Source of the DNA: Candidatus Hydrogenedens sp.
Lineage (GTDB): Bacteria > Hydrogenedentota > Hydrogenedentia > Hydrogenedentales > Hydrogenedentaceae
Direction: 5' to 3'
DNA: 10,000 nucleotides
NCBI GenBank assembly: GCA_020216745.1
Contig: JAIWNQ010000071.1
Span: forward strand, 1-10,000
Notes under the pieces: model-generated
The model's input: the letters and a program-made list of their open reading frames with translations, nothing else
What the model was told of the DNA's origin: nothing
Database searches by the model: none
Translations under genes and position numbers: made by a program
In this document: in pieces, positions 1 to 6,231 of the stretch
Layout of the letters: the number at the start of each line of letters is the position of its first letter
How positions within the stretch are numbered: position 1 is the stretch's first letter

Positions 1-282
1 TTCATCTTCAGCACCAGGGTTAATATAGAGTTCGTTATGTTTTTTCCTGGCAATGGATGGGAGGAGTAATTTGCCAATTTGAGGGGGAACATAAACGCTG
101 ATGCGGTCAATAGGGTCGGGAACATCTTCGATGGATTTGTAGCAGGGAATCCCTTCGATTTCCGTAAGATTGGGATTGACGGGATAAACAGTCCATCCTT
201 TAGAGAGATACGCACGAATTGCTTTGTTGCTGTATTTGCTACGGTCTGCGGACGCACCGATGATTGCTACCGTTTTGGGCAT
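1..282 (-). CDS. CoA-binding domain protein (COG1832/YccU-like), partial at 3' end
   Basis: Reading the minus strand from the ATG at 282 gives 94 codons that run open off the window edge, so the C-terminus is missing. The protein begins MPKTVAIIGAS, a Rossmann-type beta strand and glycine turn, followed by a Lys/Ser-rich segment, GWTVYPVNPN near residues 29-38, and INPGAEDE at the visible end. This pattern (IIGAS, VYPVNP, NPGA) is that of the CoA_binding_2 family. Members are small cytoplasmic nucleotide/CoA-binding proteins whose biological role is mostly unknown. They resemble the CoA-binding domain of succinyl-CoA ligase alpha but lack the ligase part. The start lies only 4 bases after the clpP stop, so it is probably translated from the tig-clpP mRNA; no good Shine-Dalgarno sequence is seen upstream. 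The family call is fairly sure; a function cannot be given. Confidence 0.85.
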   Translation of the reverse strand, partial: MPKTVAIIGASADRSKYSNKAIRAYLSKGWTVYPVNPNLTEIEGIPCYKSIEDVPDPIDRISVYVPPQIGKLLLPSIARKKHNELYINPGAEDE

Positions 283-286
283 ATTG

Positions 287-949
287 TTATTTTTCTTTTT
301 TAGGTTTAGAGCGTTGTAAAACTTCGTCAATTAGTCCGTATTTCTTTGCCTCATCAGCACTGAGAAATAGATCGCGGTCGGTATCCTTTCGTATAACTTC
401 AATTGGTTGTCCTGTATGTCTGGCAAGGATTTGGTCAATGGTTTCTCCGATGCGAACAATTTCTTGAGCCTGAATAGCGATATCTGTTGCCTGTCCACGA
501 ACACCGCCCATCAATTGGTGTAATAGAAATCTTGAATAGGGGAGAGCATAACGTTTTCCTGGTGTTCCTGCGGACATTAGAACAGCCGCCATACTTGCTG
601 CCTGTCCAAGACAGATGGTTGTAATTTCTGGTCGAATAAATTGCATTGTGTCATATATCGCTAACCCAGCGGTTACACTACCTCCAGGACTATTGATGTA
701 AAGATTTATATCTTTGTCGGGGTCTTCTGCTTCTAAATAAAGTAATTGAGCAATTATGTAATTCGCAACATAATCGTCAATAGGCATTCCCAAAAAAATA
801 ATTCGGTCTTCAAGCAGGCGAGAGTAAATATCATAAGCCCTTTCACCACGGCTGGTTTGCTGATATATTGTAACTGCTTGTGGGTCAATAGGATTGACTG
901 TATAGGGGTTTATGCCATGCCTTATTAATTTTTCAATAGGGTTTTCCAT
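287..949 (-). CDS. clpP: ATP-dependent Clp protease proteolytic subunit ClpP
   Basis: This 220-residue protein is the serine peptidase chamber of the Clp system. It forms tetradecamers that degrade proteins unfolded and fed in by ClpX or ClpA/C ATPases in the cytoplasm. The catalytic triad is complete: Ser119 in GQAASMAA, His144 in [10 protein letters not shown] and Asp193 in [10 protein letters not shown]. Its spacing (25 and 49 residues) equals that of E. coli ClpP. The family block [15 protein letters not shown] starts at residue 32, and [16 protein letters not shown] (residues 85-100) is the oxyanion/beta-hairpin region. The roughly 20-residue leader before the mature core fits a propeptide removed by self-processing (inferred). 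The ATG at 949 is the only Met ahead of the conserved core, although no strong Shine-Dalgarno sequence precedes it. It lies 15 bases after tig, a common pairing, but the next gene is a CoA-binding protein rather than clpX. Confidence 0.98.
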   Translation of the reverse strand: MENPIEKLIRHGINPYTVNPIDPQAVTIYQQTSRGERAYDIYSRLLEDRIIFLGMPIDDYVANYIIAQLLYLEAEDPDKDINLYINSPGGSVTAGLAIYDTMQFIRPEITTICLGQAASMAAVLMSAGTPGKRYALPYSRFLLHQLMGGVRGQATDIAIQAQEIVRIGETIDQILARHTGQPIEVIRKDTDRDLFLSADEAKKYGLIDEVLQRSKPKKEK

Positions 950-964
950 GTTATTACCATATTT

Positions 965-2479
965 TTAATTTTGTTGTTCGTTTTCTTTTTGCCATTCTTC
1001 TCGGGAAATTGTTTTAGTCTCAATTTTTGCGTTGTCCAGGATAAGTTTAATAACTTTTTTTCGTACTATTGTATCTGTTACTTCATCTTTTCCTTGGTCT
1101 TGAATATAGGACCGAATTGTATCTATGTCAATGCCTGTCCTATCTTGTAAATTCTGTGCTTCATTTTCATAATCACTGTCTGAAACTTCAATGCCTTCAG
1201 CCTCAGCTATTTCACTGGCAGCTGTGTACCATTTAATTGTTTTTTCGGCTCTATCTTTTGCATTTTTTTCCAACTCTTCTCTTTGTTTTTCAATTTCTGA
1301 TATTGGGATTCTCATCCGCATCATTTGCTGGATATGCTCTTCCACTTGATGGCTTGCTACTTCTTCAATAAGCGATTTGGGGATTTCAAATGTGCTGTTT
1401 GCAATAATTTGTTCTATTGCAGATGCTTCTAATCCGGAATCCGCTTCCTCCAGAAATGCTTCTTCTATCTCTTTCTTTATTTTTAATTTAAGGTCCTCAA
1501 GGCTTTCAGCCCCTGCTTGTTTTGCGAATTCATCATCTAATGTGGGTAATTCTTTTCTCTTTATATCTTTAATTTTAATTTCAAAGATAGCTTTTTTCCC
1601 AGCGAGATTTTGGTTTGTATAATCTTCTGGAAATTCTACTTCGCAGGTTTTTGTTTCACCGACTTTAGCCCCGATGAGTGCTTCTTCAAATTTTCCGAAG
1701 AATCGTTTAGAACCCACAATGTATGGATAATTGTTAGCACTGCCTCCGGGGAAACTTTCTCCGTCAATAGTTCCGTTGAAGTCGATAATTGCTTGGTCAC
1801 CATTAGTTATTTTTGCGTCCGGAACAGATTGATATATAGCAAAACGATTTCGTAGGAGTTCCAACCGTTCTGTAATCATATTTTCATCAGGTTCGACAAC
1901 TTTTCGTTCCAGCTCAAGCCCACGATATTTGCCTAATTCACATTTGGGTGCTACTTCAAAGGAGATTTGGAATGATATATCTTGGTCTTCTGGTAATTTA
2001 TCGAGTTCTTCTATTCCCTCAATTTTGGGTTGTGAGAATGCTCTTAATTTTTTGTCTTCCATAAGTTTTTTAACTGATTCAGATATGACTTTATCCAGAG
2101 CCTCTTTCCGTGCTATTTTTCCAAATTTATTTTCCACAAGCCACATCGGTGCTTTCCCTCGACGAAAGCCTGGAAGTTCCGTGTGCTCTTTGACTTCTTC
2201 CAGATTTTTACTTGTTTGTGCCTTCGTATTTATTGCGGGAATAGTTATTTTTACGGAGTATAGACAATCCCCTTTATATTCAATTTCATATTCAGGGTCT
2301 TTTTCGAATTTAAATTCTTCTTCCTCTGTATCATGAGCATGGTGGTGATGTTTATGCTCATGAGTTTCTTGTGCTGTTGTTTGTTCTGAGGTAGTTTCTG
2401 ATACAGATGGAGTTTCTTCTTTTTGTTCCAATTCAGATGGAGTTAAGGTATTATCATTGTTGTTTTCTTGTTCTGTCAT
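965..2479 (-). CDS. tig: Trigger factor with His/acid-rich N-terminal extension
   Basis: This 504-residue protein is a ribosome-associated chaperone and peptidyl-prolyl isomerase that meets nascent chains at the exit tunnel. The ribosome-docking loop PGFRRGKAP lies at 103-111, followed by MWLVENKFG. The FKBP-type PPIase domain spans roughly 210-310: NGDQAIIDFNGTIDGESFPGG at 226-246 and FEEALIGAKVGE at 264-275. The helical C-terminal chaperone domain runs from about 311 to 495. E. coli TF has about 432 residues with its docking loop at about 43-50, so this protein has about 60 extra residues in front. That extension is Glu/Thr/Ser-rich and carries HEHKHHHHAHD (40-50) followed by TEEEEF. No Met lies between residue 1 and residue 112 inside the docking region, so the extension must be part of the protein if ATG or a nearby codon is used. 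A weak AGG lies upstream of the start. It is first in an apparent tig-clpP-CoA-binding operon. Confidence 0.96.
   Translation of the reverse strand: MTEQENNNDNTLTPSELEQKEETPSVSETTSEQTTAQETHEHKHHHHAHDTEEEEFKFEKDPEYEIEYKGDCLYSVKITIPAINTKAQTSKNLEEVKEHTELPGFRRGKAPMWLVENKFGKIARKEALDKVISESVKKLMEDKKLRAFSQPKIEGIEELDKLPEDQDISFQISFEVAPKCELGKYRGLELERKVVEPDENMITERLELLRNRFAIYQSVPDAKITNGDQAIIDFNGTIDGESFPGGSANNYPYIVGSKRFFGKFEEALIGAKVGETKTCEVEFPEDYTNQNLAGKKAIFEIKIKDIKRKELPTLDDEFAKQAGAESLEDLKLKIKKEIEEAFLEEADSGLEASAIEQIIANSTFEIPKSLIEEVASHQVEEHIQQMMRMRIPISEIEKQREELEKNAKDRAEKTIKWYTAASEIAEAEGIEVSDSDYENEAQNLQDRTGIDIDTIRSYIQDQGKDEVTDTIVRKKVIKLILDNAKIETKTISREEWQKENEQQN
2331..2363. repeat. Inverted repeat inside the His-codon stretch of tig
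   Basis: The arms TCATGAGCAT (2331-2340) and ATGCTCATGA (2354-2363) are perfect 10-base reverse complements separated by 13 bases. The element codes for residues 39-50 of the trigger factor extension (HEHKHHHHAHD). In the mRNA it could fold into a hairpin about 115-150 bases after the start codon. It may simply result from repeated CAT/GAG/GCT codons. No T-run follows on the minus strand, so it is not an intrinsic terminator. Confidence 0.6.
2404..2444 (-). repeat. Short in-frame direct repeat in the tig 5' coding region
   Basis: CAGATGGAGTT occurs at 2404-2414 and again at 2434-2444, exactly 30 bases apart. In the protein this gives two TPS motifs (residues 13-15 and 23-25) spaced by ten residues, in LTPSELEQKE and ETPSVSETTS. 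The pattern suggests that the low-complexity extension grew partly by short tandem duplication. Both copies are short and chance cannot be ruled out. Confidence 0.4.
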
Positions 2480-2541
2480 GACCGTTAACCTATATTTATG
2501 TTTTTGTTATTTATTGACTTTAAATTTCCACGTTCATAATG

Positions 2542-2623
2542 TGGGCGAGGCGGGAGTTGAACCCGCACACCTCGCGGTACTGGATCCTAAGTCCAGCGCG
2601 TCTGCCAATTCCGCCACTCGCCC
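2542..2623 (-). tRNA. tRNA-Leu (anticodon UAG)
   Basis: Read on the minus strand, the acceptor stem GGGCGAG (2623-2617) pairs fully with CTCGCCC (2549-2543), with A at 2542 as discriminator. The D arm has GCG/CGC around GAATTGGCAGA. The anticodon stem CTGGA/TCCAG encloses the loop CTTAGGA, giving anticodon UAG, which reads CUA and possibly other CUN leucine codons. A long variable arm (ACC-GCGA-GGT) marks a class II tRNA, as expected for Leu. The T arm is GCGGG-TTCAACT-CCCGC. The 3' CCA is not encoded (the sequence after the discriminator reads CATTA), so a CCA-adding enzyme is needed. It lies between dxs and tig on the same strand. Confidence 0.97.
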
Positions 2624-2654
2624 CTCATGCTAAATAAACATTGGGGTTTAAAAG

Positions 2655-2682
2655 AGTATCACAAATCTATATTTTTTTACAA
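2655..2682 (-). promoter_or_regulatory. Candidate sigma70-type promoter for tRNA-Leu
   Basis: On the minus strand TTGTAA (2682-2677) and GATACT (2660-2655) are separated by 16 bases. A TGT lies just before the -10, resembling an extended -10 element. Transcription would begin about 25 bases before the tRNA 5' end. Each hexamer matches the consensus at four of six positions. The surrounding DNA is AT-rich, so chance matches are likely. Confidence 0.4.
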
Positions 2683-2717
2683 CTTTTAAATTAGAGCATG
2701 ATAATGTTTGTATGTAT

Positions 2718-4634
2718 TTATGTTGCTTTTAATGCTGATAATAGTTGATTAGATTCCAGACAGTAGATTACTTTTTGAACCAAGTCTTCATCAGTAAGTT
2801 GGAACATTTTTAATTGTTCTTCTCGTGAAGCGTGCTCACAGAAGATGTCAGGGATTCCTATTCGGAAGATTTTAAGGTCTTCCGTTTGTGGTCGTCGGTT
2901 TTCATTAAAAAATTCCAGTATGGCAGAACCAAAGCCACCGATGATTGTATTTTCTTCGACGGTAAATAGCTTTGTTGCTGAAATGCTATTTAGAGTTTTG
3001 GCATCTAATGGTTTAATCCACCGTGCATCAATGACACCAATATTAATACCGAGTTCACGAAGTTTTATGGCTGTTTTTATGCAGGTGTTTACCTTTGAAC
3101 CTACAGCGATGAGATAAATATCATCGTTGGGGATTAATATATCAGCACCGCTAAAGTTGCGGTTTTCTTTATCCCCTGTAGGTATTGCTATCGTTTTAGG
3201 GTATCGAATTGCGGTGGGTACTTCTTGTTGTATAGCGAGTGAAAGTAGATTTTCGAGGTCAATCCCGTCTCTTGGAGAGCAAATATGTAGGTTTGGGATG
3301 AGTCGTAAGTAGGACAAATCGAAAGTGCCACTGTGTGTAGGTCCGTCTTCACCAACTAATCCAGCACGGTCTATAGCAAATACTACGGGTAAGTTTTGAA
3401 GGCAAACGTCATGAATAATTTGGTCATAAGCACGTTGTAAGAAAGTGGAATAAATAGCGACGATAGGTCGAAAGCCACGCACAGCAAGCCCTGCAGCAAG
3501 GGTTACTGCATGTTGTTCACAAATGCCTACATCAAAAAATCTATCTGGAAAATTTTGAGCGAAATTTGTTAATCCTGTACCAGCTGGCATTGCTGCTGTG
3601 ATGGCAATGATTCGCTCGTCTTTCTCTGCTAATTTACATATTGCGTCACCAAAGTGTTCCGTGAAACTTTTTTCAATCTCGGTTGGTAATTGTTCAGGGA
3701 TAATTCCGTCACCTTCTTCGTCGGTCTTCGCTATTTTCTTTGGTTTAATTCCATGATATTTTTGTGGGTCTTTTTCTGCTTCTTTGAACCCTTTTCCTTT
3801 TTCTGTTCGACAATGAAAGAGTACTGGTCCAGTAAAATATTTAAGTCGCTGCAGACATTCAATTAAAAGGGGGAGGTCGTGACCATCTACAGGTCCAATA
3901 TAATTGAAACCCAGTTCCTGGAATAAAGAACCTTTTGTGATAAATCCCTTGACAGATTTTTCCAAATCTTGAATGGTTTTAGTTACCCGTTCTCCTACAA
4001 TTTTCTTGACGAAACTACCGACATCTTCTTTGGCTCGTTTGTAGGGGTATGCAGTAATCAAACGATTGAAATATCGTGCAAGGGCTCCCGTATTGGGAGC
4101 AATAGACATCTCATTATCATTTAAGATAACAAGTATTCTTTTGCCTAAATGGCCTGCATGACTTAAAGCCTCCATAGCCATTCCCCCCGTCATTGCACCG
4201 TCGCCAATAACAGTAATTATCTGGTAATCTTCATTACGAATATCACGTGCAATAGCCATACCAATACCTGCAGAAATTGATGTTGAGCTATGTCCCGTGC
4301 CAAAAAAATCTAATGGGCTTTCTTCAATTCGTGGATATCCGCTAATTCCACCTTTTTTACGAAGTGTATCAAAAATGTGATTTCTACCTGTTAAAATCTT
4401 ATGAGCGTATGCCTGATGCCCAACATCCCAAATAAGAATGTCCTTACCTATATCGAAAACGTAATGTATAGCAATTGTTAATTCTACCACCCCCAATGGA
4501 GAAGCAAGATGGCCTCCATTATTTAGTACGGTAGAGATAATTTTTTCCCGAATTTCTGATGCTAATATCTCTAATTCATCTAATGATAATATCTTTAAGT
4601 CATTGGGAGAATTTATATTGTCAAGGAGAGACAT
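2718..4634 (-). CDS. dxs: 1-deoxy-D-xylulose-5-phosphate synthase
   Basis: This thiamine-diphosphate enzyme condenses pyruvate and glyceraldehyde-3-phosphate to 1-deoxy-D-xylulose-5-phosphate, the first step of the MEP isoprenoid pathway and a source for thiamine and pyridoxal. Its 638 residues compare with about 620 in E. coli. GGHLASPLG carries His42 (E. coli His49). GDGAMTGG at 144-151 and the downstream LNDNEMSI (Asn174) form the ThDP/Mg2+ motif. DVGHQAYAHKILTGR is at 70-84. ICEQHAVTLAAG holds the catalytic Glu373. QRAYDQ (Arg401), GLVGEDGPTHSG (Asp430) and IRYP (Arg477) match substrate-binding positions. The transketolase C-terminal domain ends the protein. The ATG at 4634 gives the usual family start SLLDNINSPNDLK, so the start is well supported, but no clear Shine-Dalgarno sequence precedes it. 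It is divergent from the plus-strand gene at 4812 and upstream of tRNA-Leu and tig. All key residues are present and it should be active. Confidence 0.98.
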   Translation of the reverse strand: MSLLDNINSPNDLKILSLDELEILASEIREKIISTVLNNGGHLASPLGVVELTIAIHYVFDIGKDILIWDVGHQAYAHKILTGRNHIFDTLRKKGGISGYPRIEESPLDFFGTGHSSTSISAGIGMAIARDIRNEDYQIITVIGDGAMTGGMAMEALSHAGHLGKRILVILNDNEMSIAPNTGALARYFNRLITAYPYKRAKEDVGSFVKKIVGERVTKTIQDLEKSVKGFITKGSLFQELGFNYIGPVDGHDLPLLIECLQRLKYFTGPVLFHCRTEKGKGFKEAEKDPQKYHGIKPKKIAKTDEEGDGIIPEQLPTEIEKSFTEHFGDAICKLAEKDERIIAITAAMPAGTGLTNFAQNFPDRFFDVGICEQHAVTLAAGLAVRGFRPIVAIYSTFLQRAYDQIIHDVCLQNLPVVFAIDRAGLVGEDGPTHSGTFDLSYLRLIPNLHICSPRDGIDLENLLSLAIQQEVPTAIRYPKTIAIPTGDKENRNFSGADILIPNDDIYLIAVGSKVNTCIKTAIKLRELGINIGVIDARWIKPLDAKTLNSISATKLFTVEENTIIGGFGSAILEFFNENRRPQTEDLKIFRIGIPDIFCEHASREEQLKMFQLTDEDLVQKVIYCLESNQLLSALKAT

Positions 4635-4641
4635 TCTACTT

Positions 4642-4670
4642 TTTATCCTATGTATTCAAACAAATGTCAA
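4642..4670 (-). promoter_or_regulatory. Candidate promoter for dxs
   Basis: On the minus strand a perfect TTGACA (4670-4665) is followed 17 bases later by GATAAA (4647-4642), four of six to the -10 consensus. Transcription from here would start within a few bases of the dxs ATG at 4634, which would give a leaderless or nearly leaderless mRNA. This agrees with the lack of a visible ribosome-binding site, but both observations are only suggestive. Confidence 0.4.
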
Positions 4671-4717
4671 CCAATTATCTATATGATACCATAGATTTCT
4701 GATAAATTTCTTATTAT

Positions 4718-4744
4718 TTGGTATTAGTAATATTGTGCTATAAT
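4718..4744 (+). promoter_or_regulatory. Candidate extended -10 promoter for the secreted protein gene
   Basis: A perfect TATAAT at 4739-4744 is preceded by TGC, making an extended -10 (TGnTATAAT). A weak -35, TTGGTA at 4718-4723, lies 15 bases upstream. The untranslated leader to the ATG at 4812 would be about 60 bases. This is the best promoter-like sequence in the 177-base divergent region. Confidence 0.55.
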
Positions 4745-4798
4745 TAACACACGTTATTATATTTTTAGTCCGTTTTTTTATAAAAGTTTTTGTAGTAT

Positions 4799-4804
4799 AG
4801 AAGG
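4799..4804 (+). promoter_or_regulatory. Shine-Dalgarno sequence AGAAGG
   Basis: AGAAGG lies seven bases ahead of the ATG at 4812, a good spacing. It supports that start, which also gives an intact signal peptide. Confidence 0.7.
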
Positions 4805-4811
4805 TTGTTTT

Positions 4812-5621
4812 ATGAATTATTTCCATAATGTTCTTTCTGTATTTATTATCATTTTGTTTTCTTTTTGTAATTTTATTTATTCCGATGAAACAGCAGAATT
4901 GGGAAGAAAGGTTTTTCAGCAATATGCTTCCTCTGTTATAACAGTGAAAGCTAACTTACTTATAACCACATCCGATAGTGAAGAAGAAACTGTTGGTCAA
5001 TGCACAGCAGTTTTAGTCACACCATCTGGAGTAGCAGTTCTTGCCTTATCAGCGTTAGACCCATCTATATTATTAGATCAGGAGATGAGAAATTCTGTTA
5101 ATATTCGTATCGCCTCAATAAAGATGATATTTAAAGAAGACAAAGAAATAATAGCGGAAGTTCTATTGCAAGATAAAGAAAGAGATATTATGATAATCCG
5201 AGCAAAGGAGGCTATTCCTGAAGATGTGGCTAAAGTGCCTTTAAATAAAGAAAATATCTCTGTCCCTCAGGTATTGGATCCATTATTATTGATTATGCAG
5301 CATGGGAAAATTGCTCGTCGCTCTCATAGTGTAGCAATACTCCGTGTTGAAAGTGTTATAGAGAAACCGTTTTTGTTTTACACGTTAAATCAGTCTCGCT
5401 CTTTTGAGGTATTAAGTTCGCCGTTATTTTCTCTTGATGGAAAATTTGTTGGCATTGGTACCTTGCGTGTTGTTCAAGAATGGAAAGACGAAACAGAGAG
5501 TAATTCATTGATTATTGTTTTGCCTGCGGAACAAGTTATTCCTCTTGTAAATGAAGCATTAAATCAGAAACCGAAAGAAGAAGGTTCTTCATCTGATCCG
5601 ACAATAGAGACGAAACAATAA
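4812..5621 (+). CDS. Secreted protein with degenerate trypsin/DegP-like fold, catalytic residues missing
   Basis: This 269-residue protein begins with a hydrophobic signal peptide (about 7-24, cleavage possibly after IYS); the Cys19 context is not a lipobox. The rest reads like an S1C (HtrA/DegP) protease core. TAVLVTPSGVAVLALSALD (65-83) aligns by pattern with the family segment around the catalytic His (GTGFVI-PDGYILTNNHVV). LLQDKERDIMIIRAK (118-132) aligns with the Asp segment, keeping Asp125. SSPLFSLDGKFVGIGTL (202-218) aligns with the GNSGGPL serine segment. The His position is Ser/Ala and the Ser position is Leu/Ser with the glycines lost, so peptidase activity is unlikely. No PDZ domain follows; the C-terminus is a polar tail from about residue 251. 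It is the only plus-strand gene, with its own promoter and terminator. Family assignment is by eye; a non-protease beta-rich exported protein is the alternative. Function unknown. Confidence 0.85.
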   Translation: MNYFHNVLSVFIIILFSFCNFIYSDETAELGRKVFQQYASSVITVKANLLITTSDSEEETVGQCTAVLVTPSGVAVLALSALDPSILLDQEMRNSVNIRIASIKMIFKEDKEIIAEVLLQDKERDIMIIRAKEAIPEDVAKVPLNKENISVPQVLDPLLLIMQHGKIARRSHSVAILRVESVIEKPFLFYTLNQSRSFEVLSSPLFSLDGKFVGIGTLRVVQEWKDETESNSLIIVLPAEQVIPLVNEALNQKPKEEGSSSDPTIETKQ

Positions 5622-5635
5622 TTGTTTCGTTTTTT
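5610..5635 (+). terminator. Intrinsic terminator overlapping the stop codon
   Basis: ACGAAAC (5610-5616) pairs with GTTTCGT (5624-5630) around a loop AATAATT, which can itself add three pairs. An uninterrupted T run follows to 5635. The TAA stop (5619-5621) of the upstream plus-strand gene sits in the loop. The T run covers the last bases of mnhG on the other strand. Read on the minus strand the hairpin is not followed by a T run, so it supports termination mainly for the plus-strand gene. Confidence 0.8.
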
Positions 5636-5960
5636 AATCACTCTTTTTGGGGTATTCGTTAATCACACTATTTTTTGACAATTTAATGCCACTTTTAAAA
5701 GCGGAACGGCTAATGCAATGTGCCGAAACAGGTGTGGTAATTAATGTAAAAATAATAGGTAGAATTGCACGAACAGTAATTTCAGTGTTCCAAAAATAAA
5801 TGGCTAAAGCTATCAATGCACCAGAGACACCCAACGTGCCACTTTTAGTAACTGCATGCATACGTGTGTAAACATCTGGAAACCTAAGGATACCCAGTCC
5901 AGCAAGGAACATAAAGAAACCACCTACTAATAGGAATAAGCAGATAAACCACTCGCTCAT
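5634..5960 (-). CDS. mnhG: Mrp/Mnh cation:proton antiporter subunit G
   Basis: This 108-residue membrane protein is the last gene of the operon. Three hydrophobic segments are visible (about 3-22, 40-58, 62-82). The family block LGILRFPDVYTRMHAVTKSG (22-41) and TTPVSAHCISRSA (75-87) identify MnhG/PhaG. The subunit is needed for activity and assembly of the complex but is not itself a pump half-channel in known Mrp systems. Its start overlaps the end of mnhF by 4 bases (ATGA), and AGGAG lies about 10 bases upstream inside mnhF. The C-terminal tail after residue 90 is short, polar and lysine-rich. It converges on the plus-strand gene, with the two stop codons only 12 bases apart. Confidence 0.96.
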   Translation of the reverse strand: MSEWFICLFLLVGGFFMFLAGLGILRFPDVYTRMHAVTKSGTLGVSGALIALAIYFWNTEITVRAILPIIFTLITTPVSAHCISRSAFKSGIKLSKNSVINEYPKKSD

Positions 5961-6226
5961 TTTTGTCTTTCTCCTAAATTTAGGTAATATGCAAAAGTTA
6001 CTGTGCCGAGAAAGGATAGGATAGTGATTGTTATAGCATCAATTAAGTAAACGGAGTCTTTGATAGCTATACAGTACACAGCAATAATTCCTACAATCTG
6101 TGTCGTAATAAGGTCTAATGCAACTACACGGTCAGCAAGGGTAGGACCTAAGACAAGTCTTGTAAGTGCAAATAAGATGCCTAATGTTATTAATATACAG
6201 AATAAGACAATACTTATACTTAACAT
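5957..6226 (-). CDS. mnhF: Mrp/Mnh cation:proton antiporter subunit F
   Basis: This 89-residue protein has three predicted membrane helices (about 2-22, 35-54, 58-80). The motif RLVLGPTLADRVVALDLI (23-40) is the signature of MnhF/PhaF, with acidic residues Asp32 and Asp38 within or next to the second helix. DSVYLIDAITITILSFLGTV follows, typical of the family C-terminus. The length is close to the usual 85-95 residues. The start is 5 bases after the mnhE stop; only a weak GGTAG lies upstream, so translation is probably coupled. It overlaps mnhG by 4 bases. F and G are small scaffold-like subunits of the antiporter membrane arm. Confidence 0.96.
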   Translation of the reverse strand: MLSISIVLFCILITLGILFALTRLVLGPTLADRVVALDLITTQIVGIIAVYCIAIKDSVYLIDAITITILSFLGTVTFAYYLNLGERQK

Positions 6227-6231
6227 ATTAT

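Noticed and set aside
1..282. Succinyl-CoA ligase alpha subunit.
   Set aside because: The Rossmann block is similar, but the VYPVNP and NPGAEDE pattern and the small-protein layout fit the CoA_binding_2 family better.
1377..2336. Several plus-strand open frames antisense to tig.
   Set aside because: They are shadows of the trigger factor gene, with Ser/Phe-rich translations and no family resemblance.
4635..4811. Possible riboswitch (for example TPP) ahead of dxs.
   Set aside because: No TPP core motif or other known aptamer pattern is visible. The region is plain AT-rich DNA, and the candidate promoter leaves no room for a leader.
4812..4890. Lipoprotein signal at Cys19 of the secreted protein.
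   Set aside because: The residues before the Cys are F-S-F, which does not fit a lipobox. A normal signal peptide is more likely.
4656..4922. 88-residue minus-strand open frame between dxs and the plus-strand gene.
   Set aside because: It overlaps the signal-peptide end and promoter of the plus-strand gene. Its composition is that of AT-rich noncoding DNA (Lys/Asn/Ile/Thr) and it shows no recognisable motif.
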